From Clostridium sp. K13 (GTDB lineage Bacteria > Bacillota > Clostridia > Clostridiales > Clostridiaceae), in assembly GCF_019734195.1 (NCBI RefSeq), contig NZ_JAASHM010000001.1, positions 62,001 to 126,000 of the forward strand: a stretch of DNA of 64,000 nt. The letters are read 5' to 3'. The translations under genes and the position numbers were made by a program. Below are positions 1 through 9,451 of the stretch, in pieces; position 1 is the first letter of the stretch, and every line of letters starts with the position of its first letter. Under the pieces are notes generated by a model, which was not told where the DNA came from, did not search any database, and saw nothing but the letters and a program-made list of their open reading frames with translations.

Positions 1-1917
1 GATTATGAGTTTTTGAGAAGTAATATTCCTTTTAGTGAGATAGATGAAGAAGATAAACAAGTATTATCTTGTGTTTGTGTAGGAATAGATAGAGATGTTA
101 GAACTAAAACTGGAAAAACATTAACTACTATAAGATTTAATTATTTAGGAAATTTAGTTTTAGGTAAATGGTTTAATCAAGGCTTTGTAAAAAATACATT
201 TAAAATTGGGCAAAGTTATGATTTGATGGGAAAGTTTAAAAAAGTTACTAATAGATTAGAAGTTATTAATCCTATAGTAGGAGTTAAATTAGCTAAAGAA
301 AATGAAATAGTACCTAAATATAGTTTGAAAGGTGATTTAACAGATAAAATATTAATAAAGCTTATAGGTAATTGTTTAGAGCAAATAACAATAAAGGATA
401 ATTTGCCAAAATATTTATTAGAAAAATATAAAATGACAAATTTAGATTTTGCTATAAAAAATATTCACTTCCCTACAGGTAAAAGAGAGCTTGAATTAGC
501 TATAAATAGATTGAAGTTTCAAGAATTATTTACTTATTCAATGAAGCTTTTAATGCTTAAAAAGAATCTACGAACTAAAAATGGCATTGAATTTAAGCTA
601 GTAGATGAATTAAAGGATTTAAAAGCAGCTCTTCCTTATAGTTTAACAGATGCTCAAACTAGAGTAGTAAGAGAGATATTAAGGGATCAAAAAAGTCCAT
701 GGCCTATGAATAGATTAGTTCAAGGAGATGTAGGAAGTGGAAAAACTGTAGTAGCTTTAATTGCTATGTTTAATGTTATTAAAAATGGGTATCAAGCTAC
801 CTTAATGGTACCTACAGAAATATTAGCTAATCAACATTACTTAGAAGCTAAAAAGTTATTAGAACCTTTTGGTATACATATTGAATTATTAACGGGAAGT
901 ACACCTTTAAAAGAAAAAAGACGTATAAAAGAGCTTATAACTACAGAAGAACCAGTAATAGTAATAGGAACTCATGCATTAATTCAAGAGGATGTAGATT
1001 TTAAAAATTTAGGATTAGTTATAACAGATGAACAACATAGATTTGGTGTAGAGCAAAGAAGTAGACTTATAAATAAGGGAAGACGTCCTGATGTTATGGT
1101 AATGACAGCAACACCAATACCAAGAACCTTAGCTTTATATGTTTATTCAGATTTAGATATATCAGCTATTGATCAATTACCGCCAGGTAGAAAGCCGGTA
1201 GATACAAGATTTTTTAATGAAGGTGAAAGATTTTCTGCTTATGATTTAGCTTTAGATGAAATTGATAAGGGACGCCAAGTTTACATAGTATGTCCACTTA
1301 TTGAAGAAGATGAAGATATGAAGTTGAATTCAGTTGAAAAGTTATATAATGAATTAAGTAATGGTGTTTTTAGAGGTATACCTATAGAAATTTTACATGG
1401 GAAAATGAAGCCTAAGGAAAAAGATGAAATTATAAATAGATTTAAAAATAATGAAACAAAAGCAATAATTTCAACAACAGTAATAGAGGTTGGTGTTAAT
1501 GTTCCTAATGCATCTGTTATGATTATTGAAAATGCTGAAAGATTTGGTTTAGCACAATTACATCAGTTAAGAGGTAGAGTTGGAAGAGGTAGTTATGAAT
1601 CCTATTGTATATTAATTGCAAAAGCAAAAACTGAAAATACAAAAAAGAGAATGGAAATTATGACAAGTTCAACTGATGGATTTTATATATCTGAAGAGGA
1701 TTTAAAATTAAGAGGATCAGGAGAAATGTTTGGAAGAAGACAAAGTGGAGATGAAGAATTTATTTTAGCTAATATATATGATGATATGAATATATTAAGA
1801 TGTGCTAAAAGTGAAGCTAAGATATTGCTAGATTCTGATGAGGAAGAAAAGGTTAAGTTTTGTAATGAGGTAAAAAACTCCTTAGAAAGATGGAGTAAAT
1901 ATATTTGTTTCAACTAA
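1..1917 (+). CDS. recG: ATP-dependent DNA helicase RecG (5' end cut by window edge)
   Basis: RecG unwinds branched DNA such as stalled forks and Holliday junctions. The frame is open from base 1, and the first residues (DYEFL) resemble the part of RecG about 40 residues in, so the true start lies outside the window. Visible parts in order: an OB-fold wedge domain, Walker A GDVGSGKT (about 724-747), a DEQH box in place of DEAD, the motif TATPIPRTLA, and the C-terminal helicase lobe with GRVGRG. The order of motifs and the length (about 640 residues seen) fit RecG and not PriA or Mfd. It precedes rsmD and coaD, a common clostridial arrangement. The start codon is not seen. Confidence 0.96.
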   Translation, partial: DYEFLRSNIPFSEIDEEDKQVLSCVCVGIDRDVRTKTGKTLTTIRFNYLGNLVLGKWFNQGFVKNTFKIGQSYDLMGKFKKVTNRLEVINPIVGVKLAKENEIVPKYSLKGDLTDKILIKLIGNCLEQITIKDNLPKYLLEKYKMTNLDFAIKNIHFPTGKRELELAINRLKFQELFTYSMKLLMLKKNLRTKNGIEFKLVDELKDLKAALPYSLTDAQTRVVREILRDQKSPWPMNRLVQGDVGSGKTVVALIAMFNVIKNGYQATLMVPTEILANQHYLEAKKLLEPFGIHIELLTGSTPLKEKRRIKELITTEEPVIVIGTHALIQEDVDFKNLGLVITDEQHRFGVEQRSRLINKGRRPDVMVMTATPIPRTLALYVYSDLDISAIDQLPPGRKPVDTRFFNEGERFSAYDLALDEIDKGRQVYIVCPLIEEDEDMKLNSVEKLYNELSNGVFRGIPIEILHGKMKPKEKDEIINRFKNNETKAIISTTVIEVGVNVPNASVMIIENAERFGLAQLHQLRGRVGRGSYESYCILIAKAKTENTKKRMEIMTSSTDGFYISEEDLKLRGSGEMFGRRQSGDEEFILANIYDDMNILRCAKSEAKILLDSDEEEKVKFCNEVKNSLERWSKYICFN

Positions 1918-1982
1918 ACAAATTTATATAGGTGATTACTTTAATATAAAATATAATGAAAGTAGTTTAAATAATAAAAAAA

Positions 1983-2011
1983 TTGTTAATAAATTAATTA
2001 TATGTTAGAAT
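1983..2011 (+). promoter_or_regulatory. Predicted sigma-A promoter for rsmD-coaD
   Basis: TTGTTA at 1983-1988, a 17-bp spacer, then TAGAAT at 2006-2011. It lies about 30 bases before rsmD in the 124-bp gap after recG. Inferred from matches to the consensus only. Confidence 0.5.
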
Positions 2012-2041
2012 TATAATGTTAATGACAAAGGAGGAAATTAA

Positions 2042-2599
2042 ATGAGAATTATAGCAGGAAGAGCAAGAGGACGTAAGTTAATACCTCCAGCAACTATGGA
2101 AACTAGACCTACTTTAGATAGAGTTAAAGAAGCTATGTTTAGTACAATACAAAATTATTTACTAGATGCAGTAGTAATTGATGTATTTGCTGGAACAGGT
2201 AGTTTAGGATTAGAAGCGGCAAGTAGAGGGGCTAAAGAAGTGTATTTAGTTGATAAGAGTGCTGTAACCTTTCCTTTATTAAAAGAAAATGTTAAAAATT
2301 TGAAATTTGAAGATTTTTGTTTTCCTTTAAACATGGATTCATATGAAGTTCTTAGAAATTTAGCTAAGAAGGGTAAGGTAATGGATGTTGTTTTTATAGA
2401 TCCACCTTATTGTAGAGAAATGATTCCAGAAGCAATTAAAATTATTAAGGAAAATAATATGTTAAGTGAAGATGGTATAATAGTAACTAAAATAGATTCA
2501 ATAGAAGAAATTTATGATGGGTATGAAGATATAAGATTATTTAAGAGTAAGAAGTATGGTAACACAACTGTATGTTACTATAAATATATTAGAGAATAA
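2042..2599 (+). CDS. rsmD: 16S rRNA (guanine(966)-N(2))-methyltransferase RsmD
   Basis: It methylates G966 of 16S rRNA in the assembling small subunit, using S-adenosylmethionine. The protein has 185 residues, normal for the family. It begins MRIIAGRARGRKL, carries the SAM-binding loop DVFAGTGSLGLEA and the catalytic motif DPPY (in VFIDPPY). The ATG at 2042 follows AAAGGAGG with good spacing. Next comes coaD after 15 bases, the widespread rsmD-coaD pair, so the two are probably co-transcribed from the promoter at 1983. Confidence 0.96.
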   Translation: MRIIAGRARGRKLIPPATMETRPTLDRVKEAMFSTIQNYLLDAVVIDVFAGTGSLGLEAASRGAKEVYLVDKSAVTFPLLKENVKNLKFEDFCFPLNMDSYEVLRNLAKKGKVMDVVFIDPPYCREMIPEAIKIIKENNMLSEDGIIVTKIDSIEEIYDGYEDIRLFKSKKYGNTTVCYYKYIRE

Positions 2600-2614
2600 C
2601 TTAGGGAGAAAATT

Positions 2615-3094
2615 ATGAGAGTTGCAATTTATCCAGGTAGCTTTGATCCTATTACTAATGGTCATTTAGATATTATTACAAGAGGATCAAGGGTTTTTGA
2701 TAAGCTAATAGTTGGTGTTTTAGTCAATGTTGATAAAGTAGGATTATTTCCTATTGAAGAAAGGGTAGAGCTTATAAAAAGAGTAACAGCACATTTAGAT
2801 AATGTTGAAGTTGTTAGTTTTAATGGACTTTTAGTTGATTTAGCTAAAAAGAATGATGCAAGAGTTATATTAAAAGGGTTAAGAGCTGTGTCAGACTTTG
2901 AATATGAATTTCAAATGGCATTAATGAATTCACAATTAGACTCAGAAGTAGAGACATTATTTATGACAACATCTGCAGCTAATTCATTCTTAAGTTCTTC
3001 ATCAGTTAAGCAGGTTGCTAAATTTGGAGGGAAAATTAATGGGTTAGTTCCAGATGAAATAGTTGATGATGTTATTAGAAAAATTAAGGGATAA
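2615..3094 (+). CDS. coaD: Phosphopantetheine adenylyltransferase
   Basis: It transfers AMP from ATP to 4'-phosphopantetheine, giving dephospho-CoA in the coenzyme A pathway. At 159 residues it is of standard size. It shows the nucleotidyltransferase signature [16 protein letters not shown] (the TNGH stands for the T/HxGH motif) near the N-terminus and the later SSSSVKQVA motif, the counterpart of ISSTxxR. The ATG follows TTAGGGAG. It sits between rsmD and a coiled-coil gene in one transcription unit. Confidence 0.97.
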   Translation: MRVAIYPGSFDPITNGHLDIITRGSRVFDKLIVGVLVNVDKVGLFPIEERVELIKRVTAHLDNVEVVSFNGLLVDLAKKNDARVILKGLRAVSDFEYEFQMALMNSQLDSEVETLFMTTSAANSFLSSSSVKQVAKFGGKINGLVPDEIVDDVIRKIKG

Positions 3095-3112
3095 AAACTT
3101 AGGGGGGATATT

Positions 3113-3649
3113 TTGGAAAAGGTAGAATTGAGTGTTATTGAGCTATTAGAATATCTACAGGATATGGTAGAAAATTCACCTAAAATGCCTATAACAGGAA
3201 AGACAATTATTGATAAGAAAGAATTTGATGAAGTGATTGATCAAATAATTAATTATTTACCAGATCAGTTCAAAAAAGCTCAATGGGTTGTTAATGAAAA
3301 GGACAGAATTCTTAAAGAAGCACAAAGAGAATTTGACAATGTCAAAAAAGAAACATTTGAGATAATGAAGCAAAATGTTGAAAGTCATGATATTGTTAGA
3401 GAAGCTAAAATGAGAGCAAATGAAATAATAGCTCTAGCACAAAGGGATGCTAAAGCTATTAGAATAGGGTCTAGAGAATACTCAAATGAAATTTTAATGC
3501 AATTAGATGTTGAGATAGAAAAACAAAAGACTCAGTTAATTAAATCTATGCAAGAATCTTTTGAGAAAGTAGCAAAAGATATAGATGATAATTTAACTAA
3601 AACAGGAACAATAATTAAGGAAAATATAGCAGAATTAAGAACGATGTAG
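3113..3649 (+). CDS. Conserved clostridial coiled-coil protein (ATPase/ATP-synthase b-like)
   Basis: The function is unknown. The 178-residue protein is soluble, with no signal peptide or membrane segment. After a short N-terminal part it is almost wholly charged helix with heptad-like spacing (about residues 60-175), including an EAKMRANEIIALAQRDA stretch typical of DivIVA-like or ATP-synthase subunit b-like rods. Clostridial homologues are often labelled ATPase for this reason, but there is no P-loop. TTG at 3113 is chosen as the start because AGGGGGGAT lies just upstream. Its last 15 bases overlap the end of ylbJ on the opposite strand. Confidence 0.8.
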   Translation: MEKVELSVIELLEYLQDMVENSPKMPITGKTIIDKKEFDEVIDQIINYLPDQFKKAQWVVNEKDRILKEAQREFDNVKKETFEIMKQNVESHDIVREAKMRANEIIALAQRDAKAIRIGSREYSNEILMQLDVEIEKQKTQLIKSMQESFEKVAKDIDDNLTKTGTIIKENIAELRTM

Positions 3650-4807
3650 TTTTCTAAAAAATGCAATTATTAAAGTTCCTATTAATAAAAATGCTATAAA
3701 TAACGTAATTAATATTGATATATTATAATTATCAACTGTAGCAGATGATGTATAAGCTGTATATTGTAGTGAAAATACACTACTTATAATGAAGGTTATT
3801 CCAAAACTTATTATGCCTTGAATAAACTTCATAAAGCTGTATTTAGCTATAGATATATCATACTTATAAATGAAAGAGCTTATTTGAGCTATTACTGATA
3901 ATCCAGAAAAAGAACAAATAAAGCTTATTATAGCTAATTTAAAGGGTAGTGTTAATGGTAATGTTGTTATAAGTTTACAACCGTTAGTAAATTCAACACT
4001 ACCTAAAAATAATCCGTAAATTGAATATTTAGGGAGATTTAAAAAAGCTTCGATATTATTAAAAGCAATGCTTATATAAGCATTGTTTTTTATTATGCTT
4101 ACAATTATAGAGAATAAAACTACAAAGGCTCCTACTTGTAGTGTAGTGTTTATTCCGTTATCTAAAGCTGATTTTAAGGCTGAACCAAAGTTTGTATTAG
4201 TGTCGTTTTTAGGCAATTCTTTAGAATTAGATGAAATTTTACTACGATTTATTGTTAAAATACCTACAATGATTGGAGACAAATAATTGGAAATGAGTAA
4301 AATAAAACCTAATTTTATATCACCTAACATGGTTGCTCCTATGGAACCTATTATAAACATTGGGCTAGCATTACTAGCTATATTTAAAAGTCGTTCAAAT
4401 TCTTTCTTATCTATGTATCCTAAAGAGTAAAGATCACAACAATATTTACAGCCAAGAGGATATCCGCTTAAAAAGCTAGCAGCTATAGGGAAAGAAGAGG
4501 ATTTTGAAAGTTTAAGAGGTTTACATAAAATAGGTCCTAATATTTTTGAGTATAATCCAACGCCATCATATGAAATCAAAAGATTGCATATTACTGAAAA
4601 TGGAAAAATTGTTGGAATTATTGTTTTTACAACTAAGTTTACTCCAACTAATGCGGCATCTATACAACTTTGTAGATTATATACAAAAAGAAATATAAAT
4701 CCTGTAATTAAAAGGCACATAAAATAATTTCTATTTTTGTTAAAGAGTTTGAATAGTAGTAATAATAGAAAAAATATGATTATTAATAAAAAAATAATAC
4801 TATACAT
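3635..4807 (-). CDS. ylbJ: Sporulation integral membrane protein YlbJ
   Basis: A multipass inner-membrane protein required for normal spore cortex in Bacillus; its transported substrate is not settled. The sequence is about 390 residues with roughly eight hydrophobic segments and the polar motifs SFLSGYPLG and NASPMFIIGS, typical of the nucleoside-recognition (Gate) fold shared by YlbJ and SpoVV. An ATG at 4822 is in frame, but GGGAGGGG sits between it and the ATG at 4807, so I chose 4807. The gene is convergent with the preceding coiled-coil gene and overlaps it by 15 bases. Together with tmcAL (ylbM) it keeps a ylb-type neighbourhood. Confidence 0.9.
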   Translation of the reverse strand: MYSIIFLLIIIFFLLLLLFKLFNKNRNYFMCLLITGFIFLFVYNLQSCIDAALVGVNLVVKTIIPTIFPFSVICNLLISYDGVGLYSKILGPILCKPLKLSKSSSFPIAASFLSGYPLGCKYCCDLYSLGYIDKKEFERLLNIASNASPMFIIGSIGATMLGDIKLGFILLISNYLSPIIVGILTINRSKISSNSKELPKNDTNTNFGSALKSALDNGINTTLQVGAFVVLFSIIVSIIKNNAYISIAFNNIEAFLNLPKYSIYGLFLGSVEFTNGCKLITTLPLTLPFKLAIISFICSFSGLSVIAQISSFIYKYDISIAKYSFMKFIQGIISFGITFIISSVFSLQYTAYTSSATVDNYNISILITLFIAFLLIGTLIIAFFRKLHRS

Positions 4808-4857
4808 GGTATCCCCTCCCATCTATAGTATTTATATGCAGTATACATAAGGTATTA

Positions 4858-6063
4858 TTAATATTTTATTATTGGACTTATAAGATAATCGCTATTAGAA
4901 TTTATTTTATTATTTAAGTTTGAGTAAGCTACTGTAGCCTGTATATCTAACTTCAATAAGGGGTTATCAACGAAACGAGGTACTTTTGTAATAAGAGGTA
5001 TAGTAGAATTAGCTTTTATCAATGAAAGAAGTTCTCTACCTGTCTTATTAAAGCCTAATACTCTAGCGTATAGATTATTTGGATCTTCTATATTTAAGAA
5101 GGTATCAGAATCAAGACCAAGATAAATATGAGTTAAAAGTCTTGAAATTTTACTATAGGTATATCTTTTACTTTTTACTTTTAAAATGAAATCTTCATAT
5201 GAAATTGATGAAGATATTTCTTTTATTAATTTATTTTCTAGACCTTCAGTTATTTCGTAAAGATTGTTAAAATTTATACATTTTGTTTGGATTTTATATT
5301 TAATAAATTTAAACATATTTTCATCGAAAACGAAAGGATAAGAATTTTTCTGTAAATTTTCAAATACTTCAAATGATTCATTAGGAATTAAATTTTTTAA
5401 TGATTCTATTGAAGCTTCGTTTTTTAACAACTCTCTAATTGATGTAGCTGATGAAAAAGAGTTTGATAAATTTTTGTCGTTGTAATTTGAACCTTCTCGT
5501 TTAAGTGTTGATGGTATAATAGTGCTATTTAATCTCATAATAGATTTTATGTATTCTATTCCTAAAATGTTATTTGATGAAGTTACTATGTTGTTTATAG
5601 CATCATCTTTTAGATATTCTATTAAGCTTTTTTCACGAGCTTTAGCAAAAGTATCGCCTTTTGATAAGTGTTCTTTGATGAGTGTTTTAAATTTATCATC
5701 TTCGTTGACTAAAGTTTTAGATATTTCACTTAATTTTTCTACATCGCCACATTCTGAGCCAAAAAATAAATTATTAACAATACCAAGGTTATGAAGTATT
5801 GATACAGAACCTTTTGCAAAAAATTCAGCAGATGAAACTGCGTAGTAGGTAGGAAGTTCGATTATTAAATCAACTCCATTATTTAAAGCCATTTCAGTTC
5901 TTTTCCATTTATCAATTATTGCAGGACCACCTCTTTGAACAAAGTTTCCACTCATAACACAAACAATAGCATCAGCGTTAGTAGCCTTCTTTGCCTCTGT
6001 TAAATGGTAAAGATGTCCATTGTGAAATGGATTATATTCAGTAATTATTCCTGTTACATTCAT
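4858..6063 (-). CDS. tmcAL: tRNA(Met) cytidine acetate ligase TmcAL (YlbM)
   Basis: It forms N4-acetylcytidine at the wobble position of elongator tRNA-Met, using acetate and ATP. The protein has 401 residues, the usual size. The N-terminus GIITEYNPFHNGHLYHL carries the HxGH nucleotidyltransferase motif, followed by VCVMSGNFVQRGGPA and the family motif ELPTYYAVSSAEFFA. The start at 6063 follows AAGGAG. It is divergent from pta, with a 235-bp gap between them. Its use of acetate next to the acetate-forming pta-ackA genes is a notable neighbourhood but may be chance. Confidence 0.96.
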   Translation of the reverse strand: MNVTGIITEYNPFHNGHLYHLTEAKKATNADAIVCVMSGNFVQRGGPAIIDKWKRTEMALNNGVDLIIELPTYYAVSSAEFFAKGSVSILHNLGIVNNLFFGSECGDVEKLSEISKTLVNEDDKFKTLIKEHLSKGDTFAKAREKSLIEYLKDDAINNIVTSSNNILGIEYIKSIMRLNSTIIPSTLKREGSNYNDKNLSNSFSSATSIRELLKNEASIESLKNLIPNESFEVFENLQKNSYPFVFDENMFKFIKYKIQTKCINFNNLYEITEGLENKLIKEISSSISYEDFILKVKSKRYTYSKISRLLTHIYLGLDSDTFLNIEDPNNLYARVLGFNKTGRELLSLIKANSTIPLITKVPRFVDNPLLKLDIQATVAYSNLNNKINSNSDYLISPIIKY

Positions 6064-6128
6064 ATTTAAACTCCTTTTTGGGAAATATAAAAATATTATA
6101 GCATAGAGAAGGAAATGTTAAAGATGTT

Positions 6129-6154
6129 ATATAATATTAATATTAATATTATAT
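6129..6154. repeat. 26-bp perfect A/T palindrome between tmcAL and pta
   Basis: The 26 bases read identically on both strands and contain only A and T. They lie in the divergent promoter region. They could be a protein site or simple sequence drift; nothing decides between these. Confidence 0.4.
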
Positions 6155-6223
6155 AAAAAACAATATATAGTAAATTCAGAAAATTTATAATATAAAGAAT
6201 TAATTTTTTGAGCAATTTAGGTA

Positions 6224-6253
6224 TTGAAAAATATGTACGCATAGGAGTATAGT
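6224..6253 (+). promoter_or_regulatory. Predicted promoter for pta-ackA
   Basis: TTGAAA at 6224-6229, an 18-bp spacer, then TATAGT at 6248-6253, about 45 bases upstream of pta. No riboswitch-like fold was recognised in this gap. Confidence 0.5.
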
Positions 6254-6298
6254 AATAGTGAAGATGAGACCGTACAAATTCGAAAGGGGAAATTAGAC

Positions 6299-7306
6299 AT
6301 GGAACTTATGGATAAATTATGGAATGCGGCTAAGGAAAATAAGCAAAGAATAGTTTTACCTGAAGGTGATGAAGAAAGAACTATTGTTGCTACTGAAAAA
6401 ATTCAAAAGCTAGGATTAGCTTTCCCGATTTTAGTAGGTGATGAAGAAAGAATATTAGAAAAAGCTAAAGAGCTTGGAGTTGATTTAACTGGTGTTGAAA
6501 TAATCGATCCAAATAAATCAGAAAGACTTCAAGATTATATAAATGCATTTTATGAGTCAAGAAAAAATAAAGGTATGACTTTAGAGAAGGCAGATAAAAT
6601 CGTTAGAGATCCATTATATTTTGGAACAATGATGGTTAAACTAGATGATGCTGATGGAATGGTATCAGGTGCTGTTCATACAACTGGAGATTTATTAAGA
6701 CCAGGTTTACAGATTATTAAAACTGCACCAGGAGTATCAGTTGTATCAAGTTTCTTTATTATGATGGTACCAGGATCTAAGTATGGAGAAGATGGAATGC
6801 TATTATTCTCTGACTGTGCTGTTAATCCAAATCCAAATTATGAACAATTAGCAGCAATTGCAATTGCAACAGCTGATACAGCACGTAACCTTTGCAAAGT
6901 AGAGCCAAGAGTTGCGATGTTATCATTTTCAACAATGGGAAGTGCTGATCATGAAATGGTTGACAAGGTTAGAAAAGCAACAGAACTTGCAAAAGAATTA
7001 AGACCAGATTTACTAATTGATGGTGAATTACAATTAGATGCAGCTATAGTAGATAGCGTTGCAGCTCAAAAGGCACCAAATAGTAAAGTTGCTGGTAAGG
7101 CAAATGTATTAATATTCCCAGATTTACAATCAGGAAATATAGGATATAAGCTAGTTCAAAGATTTGCAGGAGCAGAAGCAATAGGACCAATGTGTCAAGG
7201 ATTTGCTAAACCAATTAATGACTTATCAAGAGGATGTAACGTAGACGATATAGTTAACGTTGTAGTGTTAACAGCAGTTCAAGCACAAGCTCAAAATGCA
7301 AAATAA
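6299..7306 (+). CDS. pta: Phosphate acetyltransferase
   Basis: It converts acetyl-CoA and phosphate to acetyl phosphate and CoA, the first step of the ATP-yielding acetate branch of fermentation. The 335 residues correspond to the short, single-domain Pta of Gram-positives. Recognisable stretches are [10 protein letters not shown] near the start, [15 protein letters not shown], and [10 protein letters not shown] in the second half. The ATG follows AAAGGGGA. ackA begins 31 bases downstream, so the two form the standard operon. Confidence 0.97.
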   Translation: MELMDKLWNAAKENKQRIVLPEGDEERTIVATEKIQKLGLAFPILVGDEERILEKAKELGVDLTGVEIIDPNKSERLQDYINAFYESRKNKGMTLEKADKIVRDPLYFGTMMVKLDDADGMVSGAVHTTGDLLRPGLQIIKTAPGVSVVSSFFIMMVPGSKYGEDGMLLFSDCAVNPNPNYEQLAAIAIATADTARNLCKVEPRVAMLSFSTMGSADHEMVDKVRKATELAKELRPDLLIDGELQLDAAIVDSVAAQKAPNSKVAGKANVLIFPDLQSGNIGYKLVQRFAGAEAIGPMCQGFAKPINDLSRGCNVDDIVNVVVLTAVQAQAQNAK

Positions 7307-7337
7307 AAAATTTAATAATTTTAAGAGGTGTTCAAAG

Positions 7338-8537
7338 ATGAAAGTATTAGTTATAAACTGTGGAAGTTCTTCACTTAAATATCAATTAATCGATATGACA
7401 ACAGAAGAATCACTAGCACAAGGATTAGTTGAAAGAATAGGTATTGAAGGTTCTGTTTTAACTCAAAAGGTTGAAGGTAGAGATAAGTATATAGTAAAAC
7501 AACCTATGGCAGATCACAAAGATGCAATAAAGTTAGTTTTAGAAGCTTTAGTTGACGAACAAAACGGAGTTATTTCTTCAATGGATGAAATTTCAGCAGT
7601 AGGACATAGAGTTGTACATGGTGGAGAAAAGTACAATGAGTCTGTTATAATTGATGCAGAGGTTAAATCATATATAGAAGAATGCTTTAAATTAGCTCCA
7701 CTTCACAACCCAGCAAACATGATAGGAATTAATGCTTGTGAAGAGTTAATGCCAAATACACCAATGGTAGCTGTATTTGATACTGCATTCCACGGAACTA
7801 TGCCAGAAGAAGCATTTATTTATGCACTTCCATATGAATTATACAAGAAGCACGGAATAAGAAAATACGGATTCCACGGAACTTCACACAAATATGTTTC
7901 TCAAAAAGTTGCAGAAGTTATGGGAAGAGACGTAAAAGATTTAAAAATAATCACTTGTCATTTAGGTAATGGTGCAAGTTTATGTGCTGTTAAAAATGGA
8001 GTATCAGTTGATACATCAATGGGATTCACACCACTTGAAGGTGTAGCTATGGGTACTAGATGTGGTAACATAGATCCTGCAATAGTTACTTTCTTAATGA
8101 AAGAAGAAGGTTTAACTGCTGATGAAGTTAATGATTTAATGAATAAGAAGTCAGGAGTTCTTGGAATATCAGGATTAAGCTCAGACTTTAGAGATATAGA
8201 AGATGGAGCTTTCAAAGAAAAGAATCCAAGAGCTATATTAGCATTAAAAGTATTTGAATACAAAGTAAGAGCTACAATAGGATCATATGCAGCTATAATG
8301 GGTGGAGTAGATGCTATAGTATTTACTGCTGGTGTAGGTGAAAATGGACCAGAAACTAGAGAAGAATGCTTAAAGGGATTAGAATTCTTAGGTGTTGAAG
8401 TTGATAGAGAAGCAAACAATGTTAGAGGTAAGGTAAGAGAAATATCTAAGCCAGGATGCAAAGTTAAAGCATTTGTTATACCAACTAACGAAGAATTAAT
8501 GATTGCTAGAGATACTTTAGAATTAATCCAAAAGTAA
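7338..8537 (+). CDS. ackA: Acetate kinase
   Basis: It makes ATP and acetate from acetyl phosphate and ADP. The protein has 399 residues, the standard length. Both acetokinase signatures are present: [14 protein letters not shown] at the N-terminus and [11 protein letters not shown] in the middle, with the adenosine-phosphate motif [10 protein letters not shown] after it. A longer frame runs back to 7296, but AAGAGGTG before the ATG at 7338, and the family N-terminus [11 protein letters not shown], fix the start here. It is the second gene of the pta-ackA operon and ends at a stem-loop. Confidence 0.97.
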   Translation: MKVLVINCGSSSLKYQLIDMTTEESLAQGLVERIGIEGSVLTQKVEGRDKYIVKQPMADHKDAIKLVLEALVDEQNGVISSMDEISAVGHRVVHGGEKYNESVIIDAEVKSYIEECFKLAPLHNPANMIGINACEELMPNTPMVAVFDTAFHGTMPEEAFIYALPYELYKKHGIRKYGFHGTSHKYVSQKVAEVMGRDVKDLKIITCHLGNGASLCAVKNGVSVDTSMGFTPLEGVAMGTRCGNIDPAIVTFLMKEEGLTADEVNDLMNKKSGVLGISGLSSDFRDIEDGAFKEKNPRAILALKVFEYKVRATIGSYAAIMGGVDAIVFTAGVGENGPETREECLKGLEFLGVEVDREANNVRGKVREISKPGCKVKAFVIPTNEELMIARDTLELIQK

Positions 8538-8580
8538 TTATATAAATAGGCTTGACTTTTTATGTCGAGCTTTATATAAT
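8537..8580 (+). terminator. Stem-loop after ackA
   Basis: ATTATATAAA (8537-8546) pairs with TTTATATAAT (8571-8580), and inside it GCTTGAC pairs with GTCGAGC through one G-T pair. The hairpin begins at the last base of the stop codon. The U-tract is weak, so it may be a 3' stabilising structure as much as a terminator. Confidence 0.5.
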
Positions 8581-8697
8581 AAATTGTGTTTGAATTCAGT
8601 AAATTTTAGCGAGGAGTGAAATTTTGCTTTAGCTCAAGCTATACATAATGTATAATATACCTTAGAGGTATGAGGATTATATCCAGAGCTTTAAGAT

Positions 8698-9195
8698 ATG
8701 GTGATTAATTTTTCAGATTTATTATCTAAGAAGAACAGAAAAAAACAGATATCTTTATCATTCGAGTTAGAACCTTTTGAATTCGAAGGAGAAGAAATTA
8801 GAGCAATTGAAAAAGTTGATGTAGAAGGGGTTGCAATATCAGAAAATGATGTTATAGTAATAGAGGCTTCTATAAAAACTAAGCTAAAGCTAAATTGTTC
8901 TAGATGCTTAGATACCTTTATCTATCCAATAGATATTGATATAGAAGAAAGGTTTACAAATAATAAGGAACTTCAAGATGAAGAAATTATGTTTGTAGAT
9001 GGTGATACGCTAAATATCACTGAAATTATTGAAAATAGTATTATTTCAACCTTACCTATCAAAAGACTTTGCAAAGAGGACTGCAAGGGACTATGTTCTC
9101 AATGTGGTGCAAATAAAAATGTTGAAAATTGTAGCTGTTTAGATTATGATGTTGACGTTAGGCTTGCAAAGCTTAGAGAGTTGTTTGGGGAATAA
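8698..9195 (+). CDS. DUF177 (YceD) family protein
   Basis: The DUF177/YceD family is nearly always found directly upstream of rpmF, and is linked to 23S rRNA maturation in other organisms; the exact role is not known here. The protein has 165 residues. It contains CSRC in the middle and a C-terminal cluster of six cysteines (CKEDCKGLCSQCGANKN and on), suggesting bound zinc. The start at 8698 fits the family N-terminus INFSDLL, but no clear SD precedes it; GAGG lies 25 bases upstream, with a small GGAT/ATCC hairpin between. rpmF follows after 12 bases. Confidence 0.9.
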   Translation: MVINFSDLLSKKNRKKQISLSFELEPFEFEGEEIRAIEKVDVEGVAISENDVIVIEASIKTKLKLNCSRCLDTFIYPIDIDIEERFTNNKELQDEEIMFVDGDTLNITEIIENSIISTLPIKRLCKEDCKGLCSQCGANKNVENCSCLDYDVDVRLAKLRELFGE

Positions 9196-9207
9196 GGAGG
9201 TGTAATA

Positions 9208-9393
9208 ATGGGAAATCCAGCTAGAAAGACATATAGAGCAAAAAGAGATTCTAGAAGAGCTCAAACTTTTAAGTTAAGCTTACCAGGAATAGTTGAATGT
9301 CCACAATGCCACGAAATGAAGATGGCTCACAGAGTTTGTAAGAACTGTGGATTCTACAAAGGTAAAGAAGTAGTTGCTTCAACTGAAGAATAA
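9208..9393 (+). CDS. rpmF: 50S ribosomal protein L32
   Basis: A structural protein of the large ribosomal subunit. It has 61 residues, is basic at the N-terminus ([16 protein letters not shown]) and carries a four-cysteine zinc ribbon, [17 protein letters not shown], so it is the zinc-binding form. AAGGAGG precedes the ATG. It is the second gene of the DUF177-rpmF pair and is followed at once by a terminator hairpin, separating it from plsX. Confidence 0.97.
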   Translation: MGNPARKTYRAKRDSRRAQTFKLSLPGIVECPQCHEMKMAHRVCKNCGFYKGKEVVASTEE

Positions 9394-9420
9394 AAGAAAG
9401 TCTTATGACTTTCTTTTCTT
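9393..9420 (+). terminator. Terminator after rpmF
   Basis: AAAGAAAGTC (9393-9402) and GACTTTCTTT (9407-9416) form a 10-bp stem with a 4-base loop, then a T-rich run. It is placed to limit read-through into plsX. Confidence 0.75.
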
Positions 9421-9451
9421 TATATATAAAGAAATATAAGGGGTGAAAGAA

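Noticed and set aside
4083-5794. Two + strand frames across ylbJ and tmcAL
   Set aside because: Shadows of well identified - strand genes.
6064-6298. Possible riboswitch before pta
   Set aside because: I looked for a structured leader and found only an A/T palindrome and a promoter.
7958-8461. A 167-codon - strand frame across ackA
   Set aside because: Lies wholly over acetate kinase, with no SD or family features.
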